Shown: piece after piece, positions 1 to 8,569 of the stretch
How positions within the stretch are numbered: the stretch's first letter is position 1
Layout of the letters: every line of letters begins with the position of its first letter
Assembly: GCA_019308995.1 (NCBI GenBank)
Contig: JAFDHD010000016.1
Span: forward strand, 1 to 38,733
Direction: 5' to 3'
DNA from: Deltaproteobacteria bacterium
Lineage (GTDB): Bacteria > Desulfobacterota > Desulfarculia > Adiutricales > JAFDHD01
DNA length: 38,733 nucleotides
The notes under the pieces: model-generated
Databases searched by the model: none
The model's input: only the letters and a program-made list of their open reading frames with translations
What the model was told of the DNA's origin: nothing
Program-made: the position numbers and the translations under genes

Positions 1-107
1 CACAGGGTGCCAGGGAAGGCTGGAAATAGCCGGTCCCTTTTATTAAAGCGCATTAAAGGAGTCAAAAGCTATCCATTGCAAAGGCGTCAATTAAGTGAGG
101 AGACAGA

Positions 108-1421
108 ATGAAATTAAGAAATGCGGTCATAGTTGATGGCGTCCGGTCCCCGTTTTCCCGTGGCGGGAGAGGAAAATTGGAGGCAACACGTCTGGATGAA
201 GTCGGCGCCACTATTATTCGTACCCTGCTGGAACGTAATCCCAAGGTCAAACCCTTTATGATCGAGGACTTTGGTATCGGCCTGGGGTCGGGCGCGCCTG
301 AAGCGTCCAATCTGAACATTGTCGCCCGTCTGTCTGGTTTGCCAGCCGAGATGACGAACTTTGCCACGAACCGGGCCTGTGCCGGAAGTATGGAAACCGC
401 TCACCGCATCGCCATGGCAATTATGCTCGATCAATATGATTGCGGGATTGCATTCGGCGTTGAACGTATGGCCCGGCAGATGGGCGGTATGCGCGGTTCC
501 GGTCCTCCGCGGACACGCGTCAACGAGTTTAATCGAAAAATGCTCGAACAGAATGAGCTTCAGCGCAATTTACCGCACGACCATTTTGATTATTTCTCTG
601 TGCCTATCCCGGATTACATTCTGGATTCACCTCCAATAGCCTCCATGGTGCAGACCGCTCAGAATGTGGCAGAGATGTATGACTTGACCCGGGAGGAGAT
701 GGACGCCTTTGCCATGAGAAGCCAGCACAAGCTTTCGGCTGCTTATGATGCCGGACTTTATAAAGACGAAGTGATGTCCTTTGAAATTGAAGATCCGGTC
801 TTTGATGAGAATGGGCAATGGGTGCCGGAAGAAAAGGGGCCGATGATTACATTTGATCGTGATGAGAGCGTTCGACCTGACACTACTATGGAAGGCCTGG
901 CCAAACTGCCGCCCGTTCACGGTATCGTAAGCCATGGGAATCAGGAGTTGAGGATCACGGCTGGAAACTCCTGCCCCACCAACACCGGTGTGACCGCGGT
1001 GCTCATTATGAGTGAGGAGCTGGCCCTTAAGATCGGTCAGGAATTCCTGGCTCGCATCATTGGATGGGGGAACGGCGGTGTGAAGCAGCAGATCATGGGT
1101 ATGGGCCCGGTTGTAGCCACAAAGAAGGCCCTGCGGCACGCCGGCCTTGAGCCTGATCAGATTGATCGCGTTGAATTCAACGAGGCCTTTGCCGCCCAGG
1201 TGATTCCAACACTCAAAGAAATTGGAATCCCTGAGGAGAAAATAAACATAAACGGCGGCTCCATCGGTATCGGCCATCCGATTGGCGCAACCGGCGCCCG
1301 TCTTATCATGACCATTTGCAAGGAAATCAAGCGCAGTAACACGCGCTATGGTCTTTGCACACAGTGTGTCGGAGCGGGCCAGGGCGCTACAACCATTTTT
1401 GAAAATCCAGATGCAGCCTGA
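108..1421 (+). CDS. Thiolase (acetyl-CoA C-acyltransferase)
   Basis: Condenses two acyl-CoAs or cleaves a 3-ketoacyl-CoA, as in the last step of beta-oxidation; soluble. The 437-residue protein carries the full thiolase signature: nucleophilic Cys91 in NRACAGSMETA, the NEAF motif at 358-361, GHPIGATGAR at 389-398 with His390, and the second catalytic Cys420 in CTQCVGAGQGA. Length is slightly above the usual 390-430. The start is supported by a GAGGAG ribosome site 6-9 bases before the ATG. It is followed after about 100 bases by an acyl-CoA synthetase alpha-type gene on the same strand, which fits fatty or organic acid CoA metabolism. The acyl chain preference cannot be read from the sequence. 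Confidence 0.93.
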   Translation: MKLRNAVIVDGVRSPFSRGGRGKLEATRLDEVGATIIRTLLERNPKVKPFMIEDFGIGLGSGAPEASNLNIVARLSGLPAEMTNFATNRACAGSMETAHRIAMAIMLDQYDCGIAFGVERMARQMGGMRGSGPPRTRVNEFNRKMLEQNELQRNLPHDHFDYFSVPIPDYILDSPPIASMVQTAQNVAEMYDLTREEMDAFAMRSQHKLSAAYDAGLYKDEVMSFEIEDPVFDENGQWVPEEKGPMITFDRDESVRPDTTMEGLAKLPPVHGIVSHGNQELRITAGNSCPTNTGVTAVLIMSEELALKIGQEFLARIIGWGNGGVKQQIMGMGPVVATKKALRHAGLEPDQIDRVEFNEAFAAQVIPTLKEIGIPEEKININGGSIGIGHPIGATGARLIMTICKEIKRSNTRYGLCTQCVGAGQGATTIFENPDAA

Positions 1422-1517
1422 ATTTAACTCAGATGAACCATGAGGAGCGTTATTCAAGTTTCTCTTTTAAGGTTCATTTCATCGGTTGTCTCTGTGATTT
1501 ACTGATAGATATATACG

Positions 1518-2993
1518 GTGACGCACTTAATGGCTGGTCAAGCAGGAAAACAAGTTCCACTTGAGGAGATATTTGCCCCTCGAGGAGTAGCCGTGGTTGG
1601 CGCTTCAGCTAGGGAGATATTCACTTTTGCCGGGATGGTTCTTCTATCCCTCAAAGAGGCTGGATTTCCGAATATATATCCAGTCAATCCCAAGTATACC
1701 GAGGTGCTCGGGTTACAGTGCTACCCTGACCTCCTGAGCATTCCTGGCGCGGTGGATCACGTTATAGTTAGTATCCCGGCGGAGTCGGCTCTGACGCTTT
1801 TAGACGAATGCACTGCTAAGGGCGTGAAATCGGTTCATTTTTTTACCGCAGGCTTTGGCGAAAGTGGCAATGCGGAAAGGGTGGATCTCGAAAAAGCGAT
1901 GCTTAGCAAGGCAAAGGCCAGCGGCTTTCGCATCATTGGTCCCAATTGCGTTGGTCTGTTCGTTCCTAAAAGCCGCCTGGTTAACAGCTTGAGAGTTCCT
2001 CTAGAACCAGGTCCTATCGCCTTTATCTCCCAGAGCGGCGGTCATGCCCAGAACCTCCCTTCATATGGCCATCCCAGAGGATTGCGCTTCAGTAAGGTTG
2101 TGAGCTATGGCAACGCACTTGATGTGAACGAGTGTGAACTGCTGGAGTACTTGTCCCTGGACCCGGAAACCGAGATTATCGCGGCCTATATCGAAGGGGT
2201 AAAAGACGGTCGGCGTTTTTCCGAGGCGCTCGAGAAAGCGGTCGACCAAAAGCCTGTAGTAATTTATAAGGGCGGGAAGACCGAAGCAGGCCAGAGAGCG
2301 GCCCACGGACATACGGCCAGTCTGACCAGTTCGGTGGCCGTGTTCAACGGTCTGTGTCACCAGAAGCATACGATCCAGGTTGAAGATGTAGATGAGCTCC
2401 TCGATGTGCTCGTGGCGCTTTATTTCGTCAATCCTCTGCCTCGAGGCACCGGAGTGGCGCTCATAGGCGCTGGAGGCGGCCCCAGTGTTCTGGCTAGCGA
2501 TGAGATGGAAAAGGCCGGTCTTAAATTGCCTTATTTGTCATTGGAGACCCAGGCCGAGCTGAAGCGGCATTTACCATTTGCTGGCAGTATCTTCAGTAAC
2601 CCATTAGATACCCCGAATCTTGTATCTCCGGAAGCGATTTCGGCAGCCATGGGCGTGGTTGGCCAGCTACCGGATATCCATATGCTTTTCTATCATTTAG
2701 GATTCCACCCTATCGGCAGCTGGGGATATGGACGGTTCTCTTCAACGGCTTTTCTGGAATCAATAATCAACTCCTTAAGAGAAGCCCGGGAGGCGACCGG
2801 TAAGCCTGTTCTGCTCGCCCTGCGGCCGCCGCAGGACTTAAACGGGATGCAGGAGTTCCTGACTGCCCAGGAAGCCTTTGTAAAATCCGGTTTCCCTGTC
2901 TTCCATTCCTTGCGTCAGGGGGCCAAGGCCATGGCTCGAGTCATAGCCTGGAACCAGCCCCAAGCAGCGTCTAAAAATCCTGGAGCACCCTAG
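1518..2993 (+). CDS. Acyl-CoA synthetase (ADP-forming) alpha-type, CoA-binding protein
   Basis: Resembles the alpha part of NDP-forming acetate-CoA ligases, which convert acyl-CoA, ADP and phosphate to acid, CoA and ATP through a phosphohistidine. An N-terminal CoA-binding Rossmann domain (GVAVVGAS, residues 23-30; RIIGPNCVGL, 138-147) is followed by succinyl-CoA-ligase-like domains (AFISQSGG, 168-175). GHTAS with His265 is the likely phosphohistidine site. At 491 residues it lacks the ATP-grasp (beta) domain, and no beta partner lies in the window. The start shown is GTG with a poor ribosome site; ATG at 1530 is an alternative. Its stop codon overlaps the stop codon of the convergent MFS gene. 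Confidence 0.82.
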   Translation: MTHLMAGQAGKQVPLEEIFAPRGVAVVGASAREIFTFAGMVLLSLKEAGFPNIYPVNPKYTEVLGLQCYPDLLSIPGAVDHVIVSIPAESALTLLDECTAKGVKSVHFFTAGFGESGNAERVDLEKAMLSKAKASGFRIIGPNCVGLFVPKSRLVNSLRVPLEPGPIAFISQSGGHAQNLPSYGHPRGLRFSKVVSYGNALDVNECELLEYLSLDPETEIIAAYIEGVKDGRRFSEALEKAVDQKPVVIYKGGKTEAGQRAAHGHTASLTSSVAVFNGLCHQKHTIQVEDVDELLDVLVALYFVNPLPRGTGVALIGAGGGPSVLASDEMEKAGLKLPYLSLETQAELKRHLPFAGSIFSNPLDTPNLVSPEAISAAMGVVGQLPDIHMLFYHLGFHPIGSWGYGRFSSTAFLESIINSLREAREATGKPVLLALRPPQDLNGMQEFLTAQEAFVKSGFPVFHSLRQGAKAMARVIAWNQPQAASKNPGAP

Positions 2994-4309
2994 CAGACTT
3001 CAGATGATGACGCCTGCTGGGAAGTGCGCGGTATGAGCAGGAAGAGGACTCCAGAGAGAACAATCATTCCTATGAAGATATAAAAAGCCAGGTTGTAGCT
3101 CTGTGAAACATCATAGAGATATCCGGCAAAAACCGGCGCGGCTACTGTACCTACCATGGCCATGGTCATTGTTATCCCCGCAATGGTAGCATAATTCTTT
3201 CGACCAAACAGGTCCGCGCGCAAGGCAATAGTCAGGGGGATGACCCCTCCGTATCCCAGTCCAAATACGACAACGAATAGGTACAACAATACTATAGTAT
3301 TGGCATTGATAAAGATGAATATCCCCACGCCTTGAAGCATGCAAAGAAGAAACAGGATCATTCTTTTTTCAAATCGGTCACCGAGCCAGCCGAACACAAA
3401 TCTGCCCGGCACACTCATGAGCACCATCAAGCCCAATACCTTAGAGGCCGCCTGATAGGGAATACCGATATCCGTTAAGTGCGGAATTTGATGTACCACG
3501 ATGGCGCTCAGAATGCATGATCTTAACATCATGGAAGCTGAATAGACCCAGAAGGCGCGAGTCCTGATCGCATCCCCTACGGTAAAATTAACTTCTTCAG
3601 GAATGGTGCTGCCGACTGAAACTCCTTTTGCTTTCTGGACAGCCTCATCGAGCGAGTCTGCCTTACTTCCGGGTTCGCCGTCCGGTACCAGCCCCATTTC
3701 CTCCGGGGTGCTCCTGATAATCAAACTCAGAGGCAGAGGAATGGCCAATGTCGCCACTCCAATAATGACCGCAGCTGAGCGCCAGCCATACTGGACAATG
3801 AGCCAGGCTATCAGTGGCACGAATATGGCCCCGCCAATGCCATTGCCCGTATATAAAAAAGAAAAGGCACGCCCCCTTTTTTTCACAAACCATTTAGCCA
3901 CCGCTGCCCCGGTGCCATGGATGTAGCCCAGATTATAGCCTAAGGATAAGGTCAGACCGAAAATCAGATATAGGCTCAATGGACTCCTGACCTGCGATAG
4001 CAGTATGAACCCGACACCGGCTATCAATATACCAGTGAATAAAATCTTCCGGGCTCCAAATTTATCAATGAGCCAGCCGACAATAGGTCCCTCGAGTCCA
4101 CCTTCCAATCGGGACAAAGAATAGACGCCAGACATGAGCGTCCTGGACCACCCAAACTCGACGATCATGGGGTTAAAAAATGTGCTGAATCCGTAAAAAA
4201 AGGTCCCAACGCCAAAGGCATTGATGAAGAAGCTTACCGCTACGATCCGCCAGCCATAAAAAAGCTTATCGCTCCTGGCTTTCACCCGACTGACAATGTT
4301 TATGCTCAA
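2990..4309 (-). CDS. Major facilitator superfamily transporter (oxalate/formate antiporter-like)
   Basis: Twelve-helix inner-membrane secondary transporter, probably for a carboxylate. The opening FYGWRIVAVSFF, the WSR element before helix 2 and the loop GWLIDKFGARKI between helices 2 and 3 are typical of the OFA/monocarboxylate branch. A second GWLGDRFEKR loop marks the second half. The reading frame is open upstream to 4375, but only the TTG at 4309 has a ribosome site (GGGAG, 8 bases upstream), so I place the start there (439 residues). It is divergent from the GntR regulator gene, with a 420-bp AT-rich, palindrome-rich spacer between them, so the regulator may control it. The substrate is unknown. 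Confidence 0.82.
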   Translation of the reverse strand: MSINIVSRVKARSDKLFYGWRIVAVSFFINAFGVGTFFYGFSTFFNPMIVEFGWSRTLMSGVYSLSRLEGGLEGPIVGWLIDKFGARKILFTGILIAGVGFILLSQVRSPLSLYLIFGLTLSLGYNLGYIHGTGAAVAKWFVKKRGRAFSFLYTGNGIGGAIFVPLIAWLIVQYGWRSAAVIIGVATLAIPLPLSLIIRSTPEEMGLVPDGEPGSKADSLDEAVQKAKGVSVGSTIPEEVNFTVGDAIRTRAFWVYSASMMLRSCILSAIVVHQIPHLTDIGIPYQAASKVLGLMVLMSVPGRFVFGWLGDRFEKRMILFLLCMLQGVGIFIFINANTIVLLYLFVVVFGLGYGGVIPLTIALRADLFGRKNYATIAGITMTMAMVGTVAAPVFAGYLYDVSQSYNLAFYIFIGMIVLSGVLFLLIPRTSQQASSSEVC

Positions 4310-4433
4310 AAATTTTTCTCCCAAACAACAGTAGCCCATTAGACAGATCAAGACCTTAATGGGCTGGAAATCCAATTAATCGTCAACAATAGCCAGGCTG
4401 TGGTTTACCTTAGTAAAGCACATCAGAACTAGA

Positions 4434-4453
4434 TAGTTTAGTGAGATAAACTA
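4434..4453. promoter_or_regulatory. Inverted repeat upstream of the MFS gene
   Basis: TAGTTTA (4434-4440) and TAAACTA (4447-4453) form a perfect 7-bp inverted repeat with a 6-base centre. A smaller one, TTTAC/GTAAA, sits at 4404-4417. They lie 95-145 bases before the MFS start and could be operator or leader structure; the sequence alone does not decide. Confidence 0.35.
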
Positions 4454-4533
4454 CCCCTGTCAATAGGTATAGCTGCCTCATCGCGGGGTATTAGAGTCCC
4501 TGGAGGAGGTATAGAAGGGCGGTCATTTCTATA

Positions 4534-4552
4534 ATAATTTTTCAAAAATTAT
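4534..4552. repeat. Perfect 19-base palindrome in the MFS/GntR spacer
   Basis: Two 9-base arms (ATAATTTTT and AAAAATTAT) around a central C form a perfect AT-rich inverted repeat in the divergent spacer. It may be a protein site or a terminator-like stem; it has no uracil tail distinct from its own arms. Confidence 0.4.
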
Positions 4553-4562
4553 GAAAGGTTTC

Positions 4563-4674
4563 ATCATACAAAATAGGATTGATTCAGGTGTTAAAAATAA
4601 CCTGATTTTAGTGCGGCTCATAGGAATTTAAGGGATTATTAATCGAGTTCATTTTTATTTGTATGATAATCATA
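4563..4674. promoter_or_regulatory. Candidate FadR/GntR-type operator boxes
   Basis: The box ATCATACAAA (4563-4572) recurs inverted as TTTGTATGAT (4658-4667). The second copy is immediately part of a 13-base palindrome, TATGAT-A-ATCATA (4662-4674). TTGTAT-type half-sites are common for FCD-domain GntR regulators (family knowledge). The downstream box lies 16 bases before the -35 of the regulator gene, so autoregulation and control of the divergent MFS gene are plausible. The binding assignment is inference. Confidence 0.45.
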
Positions 4675-4690
4675 AATTTATATTTTATGC

Positions 4691-4719
4691 TTGACATATC
4701 TTTAAGGATACACTAATAA
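4691..4719 (+). promoter_or_regulatory. Promoter of the GntR gene
   Basis: A perfect -35 TTGACA (4691-4696) is followed after 17 bases by an AT-rich -10 candidate TAATAA (4714-4719). Transcription would begin about 3 bases before the ATG at 4729, and no Shine-Dalgarno sequence is visible, which suggests a leaderless message. The -10 match is weak (3 of 6). Confidence 0.5.
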
Positions 4720-4728
4720 AAAAATACT

Positions 4729-5478
4729 ATGAATAATGAATTAAGCACACAACCACAGTTCCAACGGGCCCCCAGACTTTCCGAGCAGGTGACCGATTTT
4801 CTGGCCCTGGAGATCAAAAACGGCTCTCTTAAGCCCGGAGAACACCTGCCTTCTGAGGCTGCATTGGCCAAACAGTTCGGGGTCAGCCGGACTGTTATCA
4901 GAGAGGCCTTTGCCCGGCTTAAGCACGACGGCCTTATTGACTCCAAGCATGGAATCGGAGCAATAGTGGCTGAACGCAGCGAGCAGCGGTCATTTCGCTT
5001 GGATGGTATGGAACATGTAAATTCCAAGGAGATCGGTCATCTCTTTGAGCTGCGAGCTATCCTGGAAGGAAATGCGGCGGCGTTAGCGGCCGAACACCGC
5101 AGCGAGGAAGACCTGACGAGATTGGATCGTTGCCTCAAGGCCATGGCCCGCGCCGTGAATGAAGGCAGCGATGGCACAATTCCTGACACTGACTTTCATC
5201 AAATCGTGGCTGAGGCCAGCAGCAACCCTTATCTTCGTGATTTCATGCAATTCTTAAATGGCAAGCTCCGAGACCAGATTAAAAAAGCGCGGGAACGCTC
5301 CAGCCGGCAGCCCGGCTTACCCATGATGGTGCAACAGGAGCATGAGGCCATTTTCAAGGCCATCTTAAAAAAGGAGCCTGATCGCGCCAGAGATGCGGCC
5401 TTAGTTCACATTGAGAATACTAGCAAACGGCTTGATCTTGTCATATCCAGCGCTCTCAGGCGGCTTACGAAGGCTTAG
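4729..5478 (+). CDS. GntR-family regulator, FadR subfamily (FCD domain)
   Basis: DNA-binding repressor or activator that senses a small carboxylate or sugar acid. The winged helix-turn-helix occupies about residues 17-83 (LKPGEHLPSEAALAKQFGVS, then RTVIREAFARL). The C-terminal FCD domain (about 104-240) keeps the metal or ligand residues Asp153, His157, His205 and His227. At 249 residues it is the normal FadR-subfamily size. It stands before the sulfatase-dehydrogenase-ThDP-dehydratase operon and divergent from an MFS transporter, so it is the likely local regulator of one or both. The start has no ribosome site and nearly coincides with the predicted transcription start. Confidence 0.9.
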   Translation: MNNELSTQPQFQRAPRLSEQVTDFLALEIKNGSLKPGEHLPSEAALAKQFGVSRTVIREAFARLKHDGLIDSKHGIGAIVAERSEQRSFRLDGMEHVNSKEIGHLFELRAILEGNAAALAAEHRSEEDLTRLDRCLKAMARAVNEGSDGTIPDTDFHQIVAEASSNPYLRDFMQFLNGKLRDQIKKARERSSRQPGLPMMVQQEHEAIFKAILKKEPDRARDAALVHIENTSKRLDLVISSALRRLTKA

Positions 5479-5489
5479 AAAGGCTTAGA
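5470..5489. repeat. Perfect 10-bp tandem duplication at the gntR stop codon
   Basis: AAGGCTTAGA occurs twice in direct succession (5470-5479 and 5480-5489). The first copy contains the gntR stop codon; the second adds a TAG in the frame of the following coding remnant. It looks like a slippage or repair scar at the edge of the degraded gene. Confidence 0.75.
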
Positions 5490-5761
5490 TTGGAGGTCGG
5501 CGGCGAATATGGTCGCCCTGGAGGCAATGGCTCAACTCACCGGACTGGCGCCTGCCGAAATACGCTCCTGACGAAGAAAATATCCCCTGGCCCAAGGGGG
5601 CCTGGTCACAGGACACCTATGATAAATCAATTGTCGGCCATAACAGACCCGGTCTGATGGGACCTTATCACCCGGTGATCCATTATATGACCAAAAGGGA
5701 ATTTGAGGCGCTCGGCTCAGATATTGATCCACGAAAAATACCGGAATGGAAAAAGGCGTAA
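5489..5761 (+). pseudogene. C-terminal remnant of an unidentified protein
   Basis: The 330-bp gap between the regulator and the sulfatase holds a frame that stays open for 90 codons to a TAA at 5759-5761. It reads like real protein, rich in Trp and Pro, with LPKYAPDEENIPWPK, then GLMGPYHPVIHYMTKREFE, and ends in KIPEWKKA. It has no plausible start codon near its beginning, and an in-frame TAG lies at 5486-5488. I read it as the degraded 3' end of a gene removed by deletion. I do not recognise the family. A short alternative frame (ATG at 5509, 20 codons) is unlikely to be functional. Confidence 0.5.
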
Positions 5762-5807
5762 CTAAACATAGCCTTCTATATTTTAGAATAAAATAGAGGA
5801 GAGTATC

Positions 5808-7433
5808 ATGGAAGAAAAGTCAAATCAGCCGAATATTGTCGTCATCCTCGCGGATGACATGGGATTTTCAGACATCGGATGTTACGGTTCAGAGATTTCA
5901 ACGCCTCATCTGGACAGGCTGGCGGAAAATGGCGTCCGTTTCACCCAGATGTATAACTGCGCCCGATGCTGTCCTTCCCGGGCCTCCCTTCTGACGGGGT
6001 TGTATCCCCACCAGGCCGGTATCGGTCATATGACCAGAAGCCTGGGGTCTCCACCCTACCAGGGCTTTCTCAACGATAACTGCGTCACCATTGCCGAAGC
6101 CCTGAAGCTGGGAGGCTATCAGACCCTTATGTCTGGCAAGTGGCATGTGGGCGGAGAATATGACCCTCAAAAACCTGAGGACCTGCCGCCAGGCGCGGAC
6201 AAGGCCCCCATCCCGATCAATCGGGGATTTGACCGGTTTTACGGAACCATTACCGGCGCGGTCAGTTATTTCAAACCAAGAGCGTTGATGCTTAATGATA
6301 AAGCGATCGAGCCGGAGGGAGAGAATTACTACTTTACCGACGCCATTACCGAACGCGCCGTGGAGATGATCGAAACCGGTGGCAAGAAACCGGAGCCATT
6401 CTTTCTCTACGTCTCCTATACCGCTCCTCACTGGCCCCTGCACGCCTTTCCGGAAGACATTGCTAGGTATGAAGGCAGGTACCGCCGGGGTTGGGACAGG
6501 ATGCGCACCGACCGGCACGAGCGGCTGATCGAGCTGGGAATACTCAGCAGCAAATGGGAGATCTCGCCGCGCACCCAAGGCCTGCCGTCTTTCTCAAAAG
6601 CGCCGAACCAGGACTGGGAAGACCTCAGAATGGCGGTCTACGCCGCACAGATTGACCGCATGGATCAAGGCATCGGACGAATCATGAGCAAGCTCAAGGA
6701 GCTTGAAATCGAAGAAAACACCCTGATCATGTTCATGTCCGATAACGGCGGCTGTGCCGAGTTTCTTGCGGAAAGCGGCTGGACAGAAAATTTTTCCAGC
6801 ACCACCCCGCAGGGTAAACCGGTTATTATCGGAAATCTGCCTGATTTGAAACCCGGACCGGCGGAAACCTTTATGAGCTATGACATGCCCTGGGCCAACG
6901 TCAGCAATACCCCATTCAGGCTGTACAAACACTGGGTTCATGAAGGCGGCATCTCCACACCGCTCATTGTGAAGTGGCCGGCCGTTGTCAAGTCCAGCCG
7001 CATTGTTCATCCGCCGACCCACTTCATTGACATCATGGCGACCTGCCTCGATGCGGCCGGGGTTGATTATCCTGAAGAATTTAACGACCAGCCCATTACC
7101 CCGCTGGAAGGCGAAAGCCTGGTCCCGGCCTTAAAGGGCGAGACCTGGTCGCGTCAAAAACCTCTCATCTGGGAACACGAGGGAAACTGCGCCGTGAGGC
7201 AGGGCCCCTGGAAACTGGTCAGGGAAAACGCCAGGCAGTGGGAGCTTTACGATATCCGGGAAGATCGCACCGAACTGAACGATCTGGCTAAAAAGAACCA
7301 GCCCCGGGTTGAGGAAATGGCGGCACACTATAACGAGTGGGCGGAACGCGTCAAGGTCATGGAATGGAAGGAAGAGTGGACTAAAGGGATCAATGAAAGG
7401 ATACATCCGCTTTTACCGAGGAAACAGGAATAG
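5808..7433 (+). CDS. Type I sulfatase (arylsulfatase family)
   Basis: Hydrolyses a sulfate ester. The 541-residue protein has the sulfatase signature starting at Cys54 (C54-C-P-S-R58-A-S-L-L-T-G64); Cys54 is the residue converted to formylglycine. Metal and catalytic residues are visible: Asp16-Asp17 in ILADDMG, Lys111 and His113 in SGKWH, His208 in APHWP, Asp312-Asn313 in MSDNGG, and Lys374. No signal peptide is seen, so it is probably cytoplasmic and acts on an imported sulfate ester. No maturase (FGE or anaerobic radical-SAM type) lies in the window. GAGGAG precedes the ATG. It opens an operon with a dehydrogenase, a ThDP enzyme and a dehydratase, so it likely removes sulfate from a sugar or cyclitol. 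Confidence 0.93.
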   Translation: MEEKSNQPNIVVILADDMGFSDIGCYGSEISTPHLDRLAENGVRFTQMYNCARCCPSRASLLTGLYPHQAGIGHMTRSLGSPPYQGFLNDNCVTIAEALKLGGYQTLMSGKWHVGGEYDPQKPEDLPPGADKAPIPINRGFDRFYGTITGAVSYFKPRALMLNDKAIEPEGENYYFTDAITERAVEMIETGGKKPEPFFLYVSYTAPHWPLHAFPEDIARYEGRYRRGWDRMRTDRHERLIELGILSSKWEISPRTQGLPSFSKAPNQDWEDLRMAVYAAQIDRMDQGIGRIMSKLKELEIEENTLIMFMSDNGGCAEFLAESGWTENFSSTTPQGKPVIIGNLPDLKPGPAETFMSYDMPWANVSNTPFRLYKHWVHEGGISTPLIVKWPAVVKSSRIVHPPTHFIDIMATCLDAAGVDYPEEFNDQPITPLEGESLVPALKGETWSRQKPLIWEHEGNCAVRQGPWKLVRENARQWELYDIREDRTELNDLAKKNQPRVEEMAAHYNEWAERVKVMEWKEEWTKGINERIHPLLPRKQE

Positions 7434-7492
7434 GTTCATGCTTTTGCTTACCAGACTGGCCTAGAATCATATTTTTTAAGGAGATATGACAC

Positions 7493-8569
7493 ATGAAGAA
7501 GCTGAGAGTGGCATTTATAGGCGCAGGCCGTATCGCTGACCTCCATGTCCTCGGATACAGAAACAACCCGGATGCTGAATTGACCGCGGTGTGCGACCTC
7601 AACCCTGAGAGAGCTCAGCAGCGAGCCGAGGAGTGGGGGCTTGAGCAATGGACGACCGATCCCGAGACCATTTTTACCTCTCCTGATATTGATATTATTG
7701 AGATCTTGACACCACATGACAGCCACGCATCGCTGACTACTGCCGCGCTTGAAGCAGGCAAACATGTTTCGGTACAGAAGCCCATGGCCCTGAATATGGC
7801 CGAAGCCAGGGCCATGATCGAGGCGGCGGAGAGGACAGGCCGCCTTCTTCGAGTCTATGAAAATTTCCGTTTCTATCCGCCTTACCGTAAGGCCAGGGAG
7901 CTTCTTGAGGCCAAAGAGATCGGGGACCCGCTTTCCATCCGTGTGAAATTCATGAGCGGTTACAGCCCTCAAGGGTGGGAAGTGCCCCAGGAAGCCTGGG
8001 CCTGGCGTTTGAACGAGAGCCAATGCGGCGGCGGTCCCATGGTCTTTGATCACGGTTATCATGTTTTTTCCATTGTCATGTACTTTATGGGGCCGGTCTC
8101 CAAGGTTTTCGCCTGGATTGACCACACCAAAGGGGCGCGCGGTTTTGTGGCCGATCTTCCCGCGCTTATCGCCTGGCGGCACAGCAATCAGGGACAGATG
8201 GGTTCCTGGCAGGTAGACAGCTCGAGCCAGTTCCATATCCGCTCCAAATATTACGCTGGAGACGAATGGGTTGAGATCACAGGAACGCGGGGGCTCCTCT
8301 GGATCAACCGCTGCTCAGGCATGATGCTCGAGACGCCTTCGGTGGTCATGTATCGTGACGGGGCCACTACCGCGTTTCACGATATCGAAACCAACTGGGG
8401 ATTAAGTTTTGATCTCTGCACCCGTGAGATGATTACGGCCCTCAACGAAAACCGTCAGCCGGAGGTGAACCCAAAAGAGGGAGCGGAGATTCTTCGGTTC
8501 TCTCTGGCCGTGCACCTCTCGGCCAGCGAGGGCCGTGAAGTAGAAATTGAGGAGGTGCCTGATGGATAA
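7493..8569 (+). CDS. Gfo/Idh/MocA-family oxidoreductase
   Basis: NAD(P)-dependent dehydrogenase of sugars or cyclitols. The Rossmann fold opens with VAFIGAGRIADLH (7-19), and the acidic CD residue pair after strand 2 (34-35) suggests NAD preference. The usual EKP motif reads QKP (95-97, Lys96 kept). The C-terminal substrate domain contains DHGYHVFSI (about 184-192), where the conserved catalytic His is expected. The 358-residue length is normal. An AAGGAGATATG ribosome site precedes the ATG. Its last 8 bases overlap the start of the next gene, indicating translational coupling. Inositol 2-dehydrogenase belongs to this family, which fits the IolD-like neighbour, but the substrate is not determined. 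Confidence 0.88.
   Translation: MKKLRVAFIGAGRIADLHVLGYRNNPDAELTAVCDLNPERAQQRAEEWGLEQWTTDPETIFTSPDIDIIEILTPHDSHASLTTAALEAGKHVSVQKPMALNMAEARAMIEAAERTGRLLRVYENFRFYPPYRKARELLEAKEIGDPLSIRVKFMSGYSPQGWEVPQEAWAWRLNESQCGGGPMVFDHGYHVFSIVMYFMGPVSKVFAWIDHTKGARGFVADLPALIAWRHSNQGQMGSWQVDSSSQFHIRSKYYAGDEWVEITGTRGLLWINRCSGMMLETPSVVMYRDGATTAFHDIETNWGLSFDLCTREMITALNENRQPEVNPKEGAEILRFSLAVHLSASEGREVEIEEVPDG

Noticed and set aside
627-1457. Long - strand open frame (276 codons) opposite the thiolase gene
   Set aside because: It is a shadow of the thiolase, which has full family motifs; the - strand frame has none and no ribosome site.
5898-6578. 226-codon - strand frame inside the sulfatase gene
   Set aside because: Overlaps the conserved sulfatase core; composition is that of an antisense shadow.
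5808-7433. Sulfonate (sulfo-Entner-Doudoroff) pathway for the sulfatase operon
   Set aside because: Sulfatases cleave sulfate esters, not C-S bonds, and no sulfolactate or sulfo-aldolase gene is present, though an IlvD-type dehydratase does occur in that pathway.
7448-8236. Long - strand open frame opposite the MocA-family gene
   Set aside because: The + strand gene has clear Rossmann and QKP motifs; the reverse frame shows no recognisable domain.
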